The notes under the pieces were generated by a model that saw nothing but the letters and a program-made list of their open reading frames with translations, was not told where the DNA came from and ran no database searches. From assembly GCA_024760905.1 (NCBI GenBank), contig CM045735.1:34462249-34526248 (forward strand): a stretch of DNA of 64,000 nucleotides, given 5' to 3'. Source of the DNA: Plotosus lineatus. Lineage: Eukaryota > Chordata > Actinopteri > Siluriformes > Plotosidae. This document shows positions 36,051 to 46,462 of this stretch, piece by piece. The position numbers and the translations under genes are program-made. Numbering within the stretch: the stretch's first letter is position 1; each line of letters opens with the position of its first letter.

Positions 36051-36832
36051 TGAGCTGTGCAATAAAACCGGTTTATTGGTTTAAACCGGTTCCAACAGGC
36101 AAATAATATGTATTGAAATACTCTGACGCAAAACCGTTTTTTGGCATGCATTCAGAAAACTTTGGAACAGTAAAAAAAACTTCGGCTATTGCCACGAATA
36201 GAGCTGGAAGTAATGCTTTCGTTGAGAAAAAAAAAAAAGGCTACCGCAGAGGTTTCGGCATGTAATCCTAACACAATCTTGTTTCCGTCCTCTTATCGAC
36301 AGTCATTCAGTGTGTGGAGAGCCAGGTATAATAAGAGCCATGCCGTGATTGGGAAGTGCGGATGTCACGAAGGCCTTCAGCCAATAGAATTTGTTTTTAT
36401 ACAGGATATGGAAATTCCCGCAAAAAACACAACCACTTTCATGGTGCTAATTTCTCAGAAATTTACTGACCTACTGAATCTATATTTTTGCTTCAACATT
36501 TATTTTAAAATGAGCAAAGAGGGGAGCGGTCTCATGAACCTGATCTCCAATAAGACACATTAACCATGCATGGGTTTTGTTTGTTGGTTAACGCTGCAAT
36601 AATATCTGTCGACTCTGGGGAAAAAAAATGACGTCACACAACTTGCGGACTCAGCCTCAGGCTCAACATGGTCCTAATCGGTTCGTGATTTATATGATAA
36701 ACGATATTGTATGTTATTATTGTAAAGTTCTAAAGTGTGATGGACTTTCCTGAGCCATCAGTGTCCCTGTAAGTGTTATACATGCGGCATGTGCCCAGCA
36801 GGCCTATGTGCATCGCTGTAATACCATTAATA

Positions 36833-36835
<3 letters not shown>
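36051..36835. other. Unassigned intron sequence with one 124-codon open frame
   Basis: A + strand frame at 36189-36563 is open, but its predicted peptide has no family I recognise and starts in an A-rich run. The bases around 36075-36105 (AAACCGGTTTATTGGTTTAA) are strongly self-complementary and may be the end of an unrecognised transposon. Confidence 0.35.
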
Positions 36836-36884
<49 letters not shown>

Positions 36885-37035
36885 ATGTTAATATATATAG
36901 ATATATACATGTAATGTTAATATATATAGATAGATAGTAGATAGATAGATAGATATATCAATCTACTGCTATACATGTAATGTTGATATATATAGATAGA
37001 TAGATAAATAGATAGATAGATAGATATATCAATCT
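36836..37035. repeat. (TA)n and (GATA)n microsatellite cluster
   Basis: A TA array (36836-36879) is followed by two 60-80-bp tandem segments. Each contains TACATGTAATGTTRATATATATAGAT and a GATA run. Confidence 0.9.
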
Positions 37036-37325
37036 ACTCATAGGTCTGATAAGGTCTAGTCGTGCATGATACAGTTCTGCACATGCGCGGATGATGCGCC
37101 ACCTTTAATCCCGCCTTAAAAATTCAAAGTTTAAAACGTGAAATTTTCATAAGTAGATTTTTTCTGATGCTTAGAATTTATATTTTAATGACTAAAAACA
37201 ATGTTTTTAATGTTGTTGATTTCTCTTTTTGAAATAAAGAATAAATACTGTCAAGAACAGGCTCACTTTTCATTTAGAATTCTTCTTGGAATATAACGCA
37301 ATACATATCACAATACATGCTAGAA

Positions 37326-37733
37326 CAGGGGTCCCCAACCACTGGTCCACAGAACAGGACTGGTCCACGACTCAATTGGTACCGGTCCGCAGAAGAAATA
37401 ATTCATTATTTCCGTTTCATTTATTATCCGAGTCTGAACCATCGTTATTTTTGAAAAATCTTTTATTTTGAAAAATGACAGGATTCTCTCGGTTACATGT
37501 CGGTCATTTGAGCGCTAAAATGTAACCCACAAGGGGACAGCACATGAACAGAGGCGAGTTGGACATATTTCAAACAATAGCGAGGTTCTTGGGTGAGACT
37601 GAGCCTGAGCCTTCATTCTCCCAGCTGGTGCATGATCACGTGTTTTTTTTGTTTTTTTTTGAAAAGTTCAAGTTCTACTTCCCAATTAACTTTATTTCAG
37701 CTGTTGAAAAATAACATTCATGGAGTGCTTATA

Positions 37734-37768
<35 letters not shown>

Positions 37769-37944
37769 TTTTATGTAAATAAATTATTATATAAATATAA
37801 AGTCCGCGACCCGACCCTGGACTTAGCGGAAGATGATGATGATGATGATAAATACATTATAAATATATTATATTTACATTATAAACATCTATAATTCCCC
37901 AAGCGTTGACCGGTTCGCGGTGATAAAAAGGTTGGGGACCCCTG
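37326..37944. mobile_element. hAT (Charlie-like) element, 619 bp
   Basis: Inverted ends CAGGGGTCCCCAACC with a perfect 8-bp duplication TGCTAGAA (37318-37325, 37945-37952). Contains an AAT array (37737-37768) and a GAT run (37832-37850). GGTCCGCAGAAGAAATAATT-type sequence resembles the short Charlie elements of vertebrates. No coding sequence. Confidence 0.88.
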
Positions 37945-38394
37945 TGCTAGAAATCACTATATATCGCAAAAAAATCTAGGCAATACCCAGCTCGACCTGC
38001 AACCCTACTTAGGATTATTTCAGAAGATGAATGAATGTAATCCATGACACTGTAATGCACTCAGAAATAAATATTGCCAAATGAAAGTGACCTCCATTGT
38101 ATGCTTTTTTTAGGAGGTTATAACACGACAGGTGCAATAGAAAAGTGACTGATGCAAATTGATTTTTTTTTTGTAACTTTTGAAATTCGTGTCAGGATGT
38201 TTTGTGACTTCGCGTGCTATGCAACAGACTGGTGAGCTGTTCAGGGTGTAATCAGCTCCAATTCTAGTAGGATTAAGCTATTTGGCAAATGAATGAATGA
38301 ATTAATTTTTCATCTGCATTCATGTTTTAATAAAAGAGATTGCACAAATTAAATATAGACTTAGAAATAATACAGCATATTCTAACTGTGAACA

Positions 38395-38752
38395 GGGGGC
38401 AGTGGTGGTCTAGTGGTATAGGGCGCTGGATCGCTGAGCCAAAGGTTGGGGGTTCAAGTCCCACTCTCCACAAGATTTGTCACTGTCCCCCCCAGTGCAG
38501 CTAACTGGGTTATCAAAGGCAGGCCATGTCTCTCACTGTCTATGGTGAGAGGCATGTAAAAGAACCATTGCTGACTTTCGTAAAGAGTAGGCTGCAAAGT
38601 CGTCAGCGTGTTTCTGTCCCTTACTAAAAAGGGTTGTGACAGGAAGGGCATCCGACGTAAAAACCTCTGCCAAATCAAAACGTGCGAATCAGATGATTCG
38701 CTGTGGCGACTCCCGAGTAAAAGGGAAAAAGCCAAAAGGAAGACAGACAGAC
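38395..38752 (+). mobile_element. tRNA-SINE with RTE-like 3' tail, 16-bp duplication
   Basis: The head is GGGGCAGTGGTGGTCTAGTG with box B GGGGGTTCAAGTCCC. The body has GTGCAGCTAACTGGGTTATC and GACTTTCGTAAAGAGTAGGC. The 3' part is GGAAGGGCATCCGACGTAAA then AGATGATTCGCTGTGGCGAC and AAAGCCAAAAGGAAG, nearly the same as the RTE 3' end at 39880-39925. The duplication ATTCTAACTGTGAACA is perfect (38379-38394, 38753-38768). Confidence 0.9.
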
Positions 38753-38757
38753 ATTCT

Positions 38758-39902
38758 AACTGTGAACAACAGTTTGGTTTCATGCCAAGAAAGAGCACCA
38801 CAGATGCAGTGTTTCCCTTGAGGATGTTAATGGAGAAGTCCAGAGAAGGTCAGACGGAGCTGCATTGTGCCTTTGTGGATCTGGAGAAAGCGTATGACAG
38901 GGTGCCGAAAGAGGAACTGTGGTGTTGCAAGAGGAAGTCTGGAGTGGCAGAGAAGTATGTTAGAGTGGTGCAGGACATGTATGAGATATGTAAGACAGTG
39001 GTGAGGTGTGCTGTCGGTGTGACAGAAGAGTTCAAGGTGGAGGTGGGACTGCATCAAGGGTCAGCTCTAAGCCATTTCTTGTTTGCTATGGTGATGGACA
39101 GGCTGACAGACGAGGTTAGACAAGATTCCCCATGGACTATGATGTTTGCAGATGACATTGTGATCTGTAGTGAGAGCAGAGAACAAGTGCAGGAAAATCT
39201 AGAGAGGTGGAGGTATGCCCTGGAAAGGAGGGGAATGAAGGATAGCCTCAGTAAGACAGATTACATGTGTATGAATGACAAGGACCCAAGAGGAACGGTG
39301 AGGTTACAGGGAGCAGAGATAAGGAAGGTGGAGGATTTTAAGTACTGAGGCTCAACAAAATCCAGAGCAGTGGAGAGTGTGGAAAAGAGGTGAAGAAGCG
39401 TGTGCAGGCAGGTTGGAATGGTTGGAGAAAAGTGTCCGATGTGATGTGTGATAGGAGGGTATCGGCAAAAATGAAAGGAAAAGTGTACAAGACGGTGTTG
39501 AGGCCAGCGATGTTGTATGGTTTAGAAACAGTGGCCCTGGGGAAAAGACAGGAGGCAGAGCTGGAGGTAGCAGCGATGAAAATGTTGAAGTTCTCTTTGG
39601 GAGTAACGAGGATGGATAGGATCAGGAATGAGCACATCAGAGGGACAGCACATGTAAGAGGTTTTGGAGACAAAGTCAGAGAGGCAAGTTTGAGATGGTT
39701 TGGACATGTACAGAGGAGGGATAGTGAGTATATTGGTAGTAGGATGCTGAGGTTGGAACTACCAGGCAGAAGGCCTAGAGGAAGACCAAAGAGACGATTC
39801 ATGGATATGGTGAAGGAGGACATGAAGGCAGTTGGTGTAAGAGAAGAAAATGCAAAGGATAGGGTGAGATGGAGGCAGATGATTCACTGTGGCGACCCCT
39901 GA
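38758..39902 (+). pseudogene. RTE reverse transcriptase, C-terminal part
   Basis: The frame runs from NCEQQFGFMPRKSTTDAVF through CAFVDLEKAYDRVPKEELW and HQGSALSHFLFAMVMDRL to the catalytic FADDIVICSES (about 39148) and KVEDFKY at 39348, where a stop interrupts. After a frame change it resumes as KKRVQAGWNGWRKVSDVM, runs through LYGLETVALGKRQEAELEV and LRWFGHVQRRDSEYIGSRM, and ends RWRQMIHCGDP at a stop. Only one clear disruption is visible (near 39346), so this copy is rather young. It lacks the endonuclease and first RT blocks because of 5' truncation. Confidence 0.85.
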
Positions 39903-39941
39903 AGAGAAAAGCCGAAAGGAAAAGAAGACAGCATAATCTAA

Positions 39942-40735
39942 ATATTAAAAAAAAAGAACATTTTTTTCCATTTGAGTAAAAGATATTTCTAAATTCTCAA
40001 TCCTTCTGATTATTATTAATTTAGTATAAAAACTATACTTATTTATTAGTTTATCTGCCTTTCAGCAAGTCCTTACACCGCTCCAAATCCAGTTTAAATG
40101 ACAATGTCTATAACCTTTCCCAGCTCAGTGTGTCAGGTACGATTTTCCCACGATGCCACTGTGAAATGCACGTACACCTGAACAATTCATAGACTGGCTG
40201 TCAGAATCTCCGTGAAAACAAAGAACACTTATACGCTGTGTACAAATGTTTAAATGTCCGAGTAAAAGATATTAATAAAAGCAGAGCAGGAGTGAGTGAG
40301 TGAGTGAGTCAATCACCATGCTAACAGGAATGGAAAAATCAGTGGAGCAAAGAGAAGCTAATGTTTAAATGCCGTGATTGAGGTTTACCTCAGAGCCAGA
40401 CATGGACGAGGCTGCTAATTAAAGTGAGAATTCACTTTCCGTTATTTAATAAATCATTCTGTAAAGTGTGAGAAATGTTTTTATTCTCTCCAGCAGATTA
40501 GGTTATAAATGTAGAGGCGGCAGTGCTTCTTTCAGTATAAATGGGTAGTAAATGTATAAATCTAGTCATGTGATTATTTTTCCCTAGTTCCCCACAAACC
40601 TCTATAGAGATAGCAAATAAATCTAAAATCAGAATAGTGTCAAAATAAATCCGAATTCACCTGCAAAGTCTGTACACATCTAACAAAAACATCTCAGCTG
40701 ACTGTGACACCTGCTAGACACTTGTTTGGGCGCAC
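39942..40735. other. Intron sequence, nothing recognised
   Basis: No coding or transposon feature recognised. A short GAGT run lies at 40292-40308. Confidence 0.45.
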
Positions 40736-40743
40736 TCCACACA

Positions 40744-40783
<40 letters not shown>
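40736..40783. repeat. (CA)n microsatellite
   Basis: CA array with one CCC interruption. Confidence 0.9.
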
Positions 40784-40784
<1 letters not shown>

Positions 40785-41113
40785 CCTGTAGCCATACAAT
40801 ATGTTACCTTTTCTCAGAGACGCCTGACAAGGACATGCTCATCAGCAGAAGATTGGATCAAACAGAGAAGAGAAATGACATGGGTGGATTTGAGAGAAAA
40901 AGAAAATGAAAGCTCGATTGATGGTGGAAGGCAGTGGCAGTGTGAAAAAAAAATAGATACTGAGAATGCAGAGTGAGATAACACTGAGTAACATCAGAAA
41001 CATTAAACATGCACAAGAGTGAAGCTGGACAATTACAAACTTGTATGGAAGTCAGCACTTAAGAGAATTTTTTCATTGGGGGTGGGGTGGGGTGGGGAAG
41101 GGCAAGGATTTAC

Positions 41114-41239
41114 CTTCAGTCCTCCACACTCTGCTGCAGAACCTCGATCCACTCCTGTGATATAGATTCCTAGAGCATATTCTGCTCCACCACGGACCAT
41201 CAGTCCCAGAGAACGACCGTCATCTAGCACCAGATTTAC
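41114..41239 (-). CDS. whrn: Whirlin exon: first half of PDZ2
   Basis: A CTATCCCAG acceptor precedes 126 bases (42 codons, phase 0 at both ends) that end at a GTAAAT donor. The peptide opens VNLVLDDGRSLGLMVRGG and continues AEYALGIYITGVDRGSAAEC to GGLK. It contains the carboxylate-binding loop (SLGL), the RGG turn and the GIYITGVD strand of a class I-like PDZ domain, and it closely follows what I remember of mammalian whirlin PDZ2. Joined to 7786-7578 (VGDQILEVNG), it gives a full PDZ fold without a gap, which fixes both splice junctions. The intron downstream is about 33.3 kb and the one upstream about 20.1 kb. A G-rich stretch (41081-41100) lies just downstream of the donor. Confidence 0.94.
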
Positions 41240-41399
41240 CTGGGATAGAAAAACACGTTGACTGTAAGATATTCATTTATTACATAAAAAAAAGGTTAAA
41301 TGTGCTAATAAGTACACCATAAATAACTCGCCAGAACATTGTAGGTCCAATACAATCTATCTGTCACACTCATACCTGGGGGCAATTTCAAAGTAGCTT
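41240..41399. other. Intron beside the PDZ2 exon
   Basis: Only the acceptor tract is recognisable. Confidence 0.4.
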
Positions 41400-41560
41400 A
41401 ATCGCAAAAATAGCTTAATGTGCATAGCTTTGGAAACCCACGTAAACAGGTGTTTGCCCATGCAAACTCTGCCCAGATACACCCACACCCAGAACTCAAA
41501 CCCAGGACCTTCTTGCTTTGAGGGAGGCGTACTGAACACTGCGCCATCATGCTCCCTATT
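41400..41560 (-). mobile_element. tRNA-SINE head, reverse orientation
   Basis: On the minus strand the order is GGGAGCATGATGGCGCAGTG, then AAGCAAGAAGGTCCTGGGTT (box B region) and GCAGAGTTTGCATGGGC. This is the start of the long fish SINE also seen at 9010-9344. Confidence 0.65.
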
Positions 41561-42581
41561 TCTATTTTATTTTATATTAGTTGCCTCTTATTATCATCAA
41601 TGATTTTTAAATTATCATTCTTCTTCCTCTTCTTCTTATTAGGCTCTTCTGGTAGCTGCATCTCAGAATTATGGCTTCCTTAGTGAGATATGTAAAGTAA
41701 GTTTAAAAAAAAATTACAGACAGCTATTATCACAGAGGTAGAACTTCGGAATTTATGTGCGCAGGGCTAATGTAAGACATTTAACTGGCCATCAAAGCAC
41801 AGCCAGTGGTCTTTATCATTTCATTTTTAGATAAATTAGAGGTTTTAATTTCATATTGCATGCTTGTTTTGGCATTATTCTGTACAAACGAATAAAACTC
41901 TGTCATATTTACAATAAAAGAGCCCATTCTACAGACGTTGCATTGAAAATGGGGAAAATGCTGTCTAATAAGGAGGAGGATGCCTAATAAGTCAGTAAAA
42001 CTTTAAGGACTGTTTGAAACGATTTAAACTCTCGTTTCTTGACTTCTAAAAGGCCCTTAAACTGCCCTCATTGAAAGCATCACCAATGTAGTTTCAATGC
42101 TCCCTATTACATAGAAACCTGTGTGGCAGCTGCCTTAAGCTTAAGGGGGAATAAAAATAATAAATGATCAATCCAACATGGTAGGCCATGCTTCACAGAA
42201 TTTTTTTTTGCCTATACAAATACAAAGTATAATTTATTTGCCTTTCTGTACTTATATTAATTAATACATTTGTTTTCATATTATTTTATATTATTTATAC
42301 TATTAATATATTCATATGATTTGTGAGAGGTGACAGTGCCTCAACAGATCACAATATTACAGTGATACGAGTTGTGGTTTGAACCTTTGGGCCACCTTGT
42401 GCCGTTTAATTTGTAGCTTAAATGTGTGTGGAAGAGGGAGAGGAAGAGAGAGAGAGAGATTCCTCCAAGTAGCCAGCGGCTGAATTGCATGACATTTTAC
42501 AAAGTTGATCTGAATATAGATCGATTGATATAAATATAACTGCAGCGATATTAACGTGTATATCAGAGGTGTATATACAGC

Positions 42582-42582
<1 letters not shown>
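41561..42582. other. AT-rich intron, nothing recognised
   Basis: A short GA run at 42432-42459 is the only simple feature. Confidence 0.4.

Positions 42583-42625
<43 letters not shown>
42583..42625. repeat. (CA)n microsatellite
   Basis: Pure CA array. Confidence 0.9.
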
Positions 42626-42627
<2 letters not shown>

Positions 42628-42868
42628 TATGTGTAAGTGAAATTACCTGCATCATCCAACTGCCTATTTCAGTTTCCTGTGGGTATCATAGTTTCCTCCA
42701 ACAATTCAAAGGCACGAATATTGGGTCAACTGGCCACTCTAAATCACCTATTGGTGAGAATGAGACCTCGTGTCTGAGGAGAAGTCAACTGGGATTGGCT
42801 CATGCACTGAACCCCTTTTACAAAAGTTTTTTTATTATTATTTCTTATATATATATATATATATATAT

Positions 42869-42936
<68 letters not shown>

Positions 42937-43200
42937 TATATATATACACACTGTATTGATCCTGCAGGAGAAATTCTTGTCTCTTTATTTGATCCATCCA
43001 AAGTGAGCCTCCACACACACACTCACTGAGCAGTGGGCTGTCACACATTGGGGCATTCAGTCATGAATGTGTAAGAAGAGAAGGTACAGTTTACACCCCC
43101 ACCGCTACACATTTCTCCTGCCGGTTCAGGAATCAAACCAGCGATCTTTAGATTCCAAACCCGCTTCTCTAACAATTACATCAGACTTCGTACGCTGATA
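42626..43200. repeat. SINE fragments around a (TA)n/(CA)n array
   Basis: 42645-42775 contains eroded SINE text (TTTCCTGTGGGTATCATAGT, CAACTGGCCACTCTAAATCACC). A TA/CA array fills 42846-42957. 43080-43190 resembles a reversed SINE head (TCAGGAATCAAACCAGCGAT as box B complement). Confidence 0.5.
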
Positions 43201-43433
43201 GTAACGGTATGATAAAAATACCTTCAAAAGAAGCAGTAAAGAGAAACTGTGTTTTAACATCACTGGCAGGGGGCCTAATTTATTTAATTTTTTAAATGAT
43301 TTATTTAGTGCACAGGTGTCAAACTCAAGCCCGTGAGCAAAATTCAGCCCACCAACTCATTTTAAATGGGCTGCAATAGCTTTCAAACAATATGATCATG
43401 ATACATTTGAAGATTATGATCATAACACTAATA

Positions 43434-44026
43434 CAGGGATTCCTCACTACATCGTACTTGAATTAATGAGGCTTCAGTGCATCGCGTTTTTAAAATAAAT
43501 AAATAAATATTCATCGAATTAAAAAAATAAGGAAATTAAGGAAGACGAGGGGAAAAAGTTAAAGAAAATGCCACAAAAACAAGGCCAATTATGCAAAAAA
43601 AAAAAAAAAAAAAAAAAAAACGAGAGAAAAACCTAAACCAACACAAAACAAAAAACAACCCAAAATCTCCCATCAAAACCATCCGGAGATACGAACAGGG
43701 CTAAGGTCGAAAGTGAAGTGAAATTGAAGAACAAATAGAAAAAGAAATGGAATAAAATCTATAGAAAAATATATGAAATATGATTAAACATTATCCTGAG
43801 GTACACTTAATACTAGGCTCCAGCAAAGGGGCGTGGCTGGAGGTCCAGGAAGAGAAGCAAAATGATACATTTCTGAACTCCAAAACTTTCAAAGAAGAAA
43901 CAAATTGACTGCTGTATTATAATGAACTGGATGAGTGAAACTCTGTAAATCTGATCTGATCTGCTGTGCTGTGGTTAAAAGGAACCTGCAGTTTAAACAC
44001 AACACATAATGAAATATACAGATGAT

Positions 44027-44062
<36 letters not shown>

Positions 44063-44489
44063 TTATACAGTACAAATTCATATAGGGTACTTATACAAGG
44101 TTTAAACATACGTTCCACTCAAAGGAATTCCACGTAACGACTTACGAACAATTTCATCTAATCGACCGTAACCTAACTCGTTTGTAAGCTTGAGAGCGTC
44201 TGTACTTACATTGATGCATCTGTGTGTACACACGGGTGTGTATGTATGTGTGTTGTTCTTCTCATGCAGTTCCATCTATAGGTGTGTGTATTTATATTTT
44301 ATTTACGTTATTTTTTTAATGTTTAACCGTTATTATAAGCATTTATAGCATTGAATATGTATTTAGTGACATTATATACACATATGAATGTACGTATACG
44401 TCAGTGGGGGTGGTGATCCTACTTCGTGAATTTGGATGGTCGCGTGGGGATCTAGGTCCCAGTTAACCGCGGAAAGTGAGGGATCCCTG
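43434..44489 (-). mobile_element. Tigger-like element, family C, copy 2, containing family D sequence
   Basis: The ends CAGGGATTCCTCACTACATC and the complement of AAAGTGAGGGATCCCTG are inverted, with TA at 43432-43433 and 44490-44491. The interior repeats the family D core and carries a family D right end, GTTTGTAAGCTTGAGAGCGTCTGTA, near 44180-44212. It also has an A run at 43596-43620 and a GA array at 44029-44060. There is no transposase frame. Confidence 0.75.
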
Positions 44490-44801
44490 TAATTTATCAT
44501 CCTTTCACTAGGTGGCAGCAGCCTATTTCAAGTGAACAGCTGATCATTCCCGACTCGAGAAAGATTGTGTGCTCGCTTTGAAAATGCAGAAATGCAAGTG
44601 AATAAAGGAAAAGAGGACAAATGCAAATTTAGTGGTTTGGCCCGTGGTGAAAATGAGTTTGACACTCATGGTTTAGTGATTGTTAAAGCTCTTAGTGGTT
44701 CATAACTTTTACAGCTTGGAATGAATGACAGGTTTTGTCCCAAATAATTTTTTTCAGATAGTCCAATAATGTCTCACTGACCAAGAACCACAAATTATCA
44801 T
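44490..44801. other. Intron sequence between transposons
   Basis: Contains text typical of a hAT-like end (GTGTCAAACTCAAGCCCG at 43317 and the complement-like GAGTTTGACACTCATGG at 44656), suggesting that the family C element sits inside an older hAT copy spanning about 43313-44672. Confidence 0.45.
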
Positions 44802-44803
44802 TA

Positions 44804-46373
44804 CAGTGGTATGAAAAAGTATCTGAACCTTTTGGAATTTCTCACATTTCTGCATAAAATCACCATCAAATGTGATCTGATCTTTGTCAAAATCACACAG
44901 ATGAAAAAAACAGTGTCTGCTTTAACTAAAACCACCCAAACATTTATAGGTTTTCATATTTTAATGAGGATAGCATGCAAACAATGACAGAAGGGGGGGG
45001 AATAAGTATCTGAACCATCACATTTAATATTTTGTGGCCCCCTTTAGCAGCAATAACTTCAACCAGACGCTTCCTGTAGCTGCAGATCAGTCTGGCCCAT
45101 CGATCAGGACTAATCTTGGCCCATTCTTCTTTACAGAACTGCTGTAGTTCAGTCAGATTCCTGGGATGTCTGGCATGAATCGCTGTCTTGAGGTCATGCC
45201 ACAGCATCTCAATGGGGTTCAAGTCTGGACTTTGACTTGGCCACTCCAGAACGTGTATTTTGTTCTTCTGAAACCATTCTGAAGTTGATTTGAAGTTGTT
45301 TGGGTCTTGTTGCAGCATCCATCCTCTTTTTAGCTTCAACTGTCTGACAGACGGCCTCAGGTTTTCCTGCAAAACATGCTGATAAACTTTTGAATTAATT
45401 TTTCCATTAATGATTGCAAGTTGTCCAGGCCCCGAGGCAGCAAAACAGCCCCAAACCATGATGCACCCTCCAGCATGCTTCACGGTGGGGATGAGGTGTT
45501 GATGGTGAGCTGTTCCATTTTTCCTCCACACATGACATTGTGTGTTCCTCCCAAACAATTCAACTTTGGTTTCATCAGTCCACAAAATATTTTGCCAAAA
45601 CTTCTGTGGAGTGTCCAAGTGCTTTTTTGCAAACATTAAACGAGCAACAATGTTTTTTTTACACAGCAGTGGCTTCCTCCTTGGAGTCCTCCCATGAACA
45701 CTATTCTTGGCCATTGTTTTACATATAGTTGATGTATGCACAGAGATATTGGACTGTGCCAGGTTTTTTTGTACCTCTCTGAGTATTCTGCGCTGAAATC
45801 TTGGCGTAATCTTTGGTGGACGGCCACTCCTTGGGAGAGAAGCAACAGTGCCAAACTCTCTCCATTTGTAGACAACTTCTCTGACTGTCAATTGATGAAT
45901 ATCCCGACTTTTAGAGATGGTTTTGTATCCTTTCCCGGCTTTATACAAATCAACACTTGCACTGATGAGTAGGTCTTCAGACAGCTCTTTTGAGCGAGCC
46001 ATGATGCACATCAGACAATGCCTCTCATCAAGACAATTCTTACCAGGTGTGTGTTTTATAGTGGGCAGGGCAGCTTTAAGCCACTCATCATTGATTGGGC
46101 ACACACCTGACTTAAATTGTTTGGTAAAAATTGGTTTAAATTGCTCTTTAAGTCTCCTTAGGTAGAGGGTTCAGTTACTTATTCTTCCCCCTTCTGTCAT
46201 TGTTTGCATGCTATCCTCATTAAAATATGAAAACCTATAAATGTTTGGTTGGTTAAAGCAGACACTGTTTTTTCATCTGTGTGATTTTGACAAAGATCAG
46301 ATCACATTTGATGGTGATTTTATGCAGAAATGTGAGAAATTCCAAAAGGTTCAGATACTTTTTCATACCACTG
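44804..46373 (-). mobile_element. Tc1-like transposon, full length 1570 bp, long inverted repeats
   Basis: The outer ends begin CAGTGGTATGAAAAAGTATC, are inverted and nearly identical for about 200 bp, and are flanked by TA (44802-44803, 46374-46375). The outer end motif recurs inside each repeat as AATAAGTATCTGAACC (about 45000) and its partner near 46169-46185, the IR/DR arrangement used by Sleeping Beauty type elements. The interior carries one uninterrupted transposase frame on the minus strand. Confidence 0.93.
44944..46002 (-). CDS. Tc1-type transposase, open frame, about 352 residues
   Basis: The transposase would bind the inverted repeats and move the element by cut and paste in the nucleus. 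I chose the start MARSKELSEDL because Tc1 proteins usually begin so; an upstream in-frame Met adds 34 residues. The paired helix-turn-helix region contains GKGYKTISKS...REVVYKWREFGTVASLPRSG and the GRPPK linker. The catalytic residues are Asp in NILWTDETKVELFG, Asp in GWMLQQDPNNFKST and Glu in SPDLNPIEMLW. The second Asp and the Glu are 31 residues apart rather than the usual 34, because QQDNDPKHT-type sequence is shortened to QQDPNNF. The C-terminus runs on into the inverted repeat (about ten residues longer than usual). The frame is intact, but the shortened spacing makes activity doubtful. Confidence 0.9.
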   Translation of the reverse strand: MARSKELSEDLLISASVDLYKAGKGYKTISKSRDIHQLTVREVVYKWREFGTVASLPRSGRPPKITPRFQRRILREVQKNLAQSNISVHTSTICKTMAKNSVHGRTPRRKPLLCKKNIVARLMFAKKHLDTPQKFWQNILWTDETKVELFGRNTQCHVWRKNGTAHHQHLIPTVKHAGGCIMVWGCFAASGPGQLAIINGKINSKVYQHVLQENLRPSVRQLKLKRGWMLQQDPNNFKSTSEWFQKNKIHVLEWPSQSPDLNPIEMLWHDLKTAIHARHPRNLTELQQFCKEEWAKISPDRWARLICSYRKRLVEVIAAKGGHKILNVMVQILIPPPSVIVCMLSSLKYENL

Positions 46374-46462
46374 TATGTACCAAAGAGTTACAAATGACCA
46401 TATGCATCAGTCATAATGTTGTGTTACTTTTACATTACATCATTTATTTGTGTCTGAGAGCA

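Larger units (their letters stand above)
38386..39927 (+). mobile_element. RTE-type LINE, copy 2 (5'-truncated), with a SINE at its 5' junction
   Basis: The RTE sequence starts at TGTGAACAACAGTTTGG (about 38761) and ends CTGTGGCGACCCCTGAAGAG...AAAGCCGAAAGGAAAAGAAG. The outer flanks ACAGCATATTCTAA (38372-38385) and ACAGCATAATCTAA (39928-39941) match at 13 of 14 bases and look like the RTE target duplication. A tRNA-SINE (38395-38752) then landed at the left junction. Confidence 0.85.

Noticed and set aside
36189..36563. 124-codon + strand frame as a possible host exon
   Set aside because: No splice-bounded homology, A-rich Lys run near the start, and no recognisable family.
36931..37030. Direct repeats as a possible CRISPR-like array
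   Set aside because: They are GATA microsatellite segments in a vertebrate intron; there is no repeat-spacer regularity.
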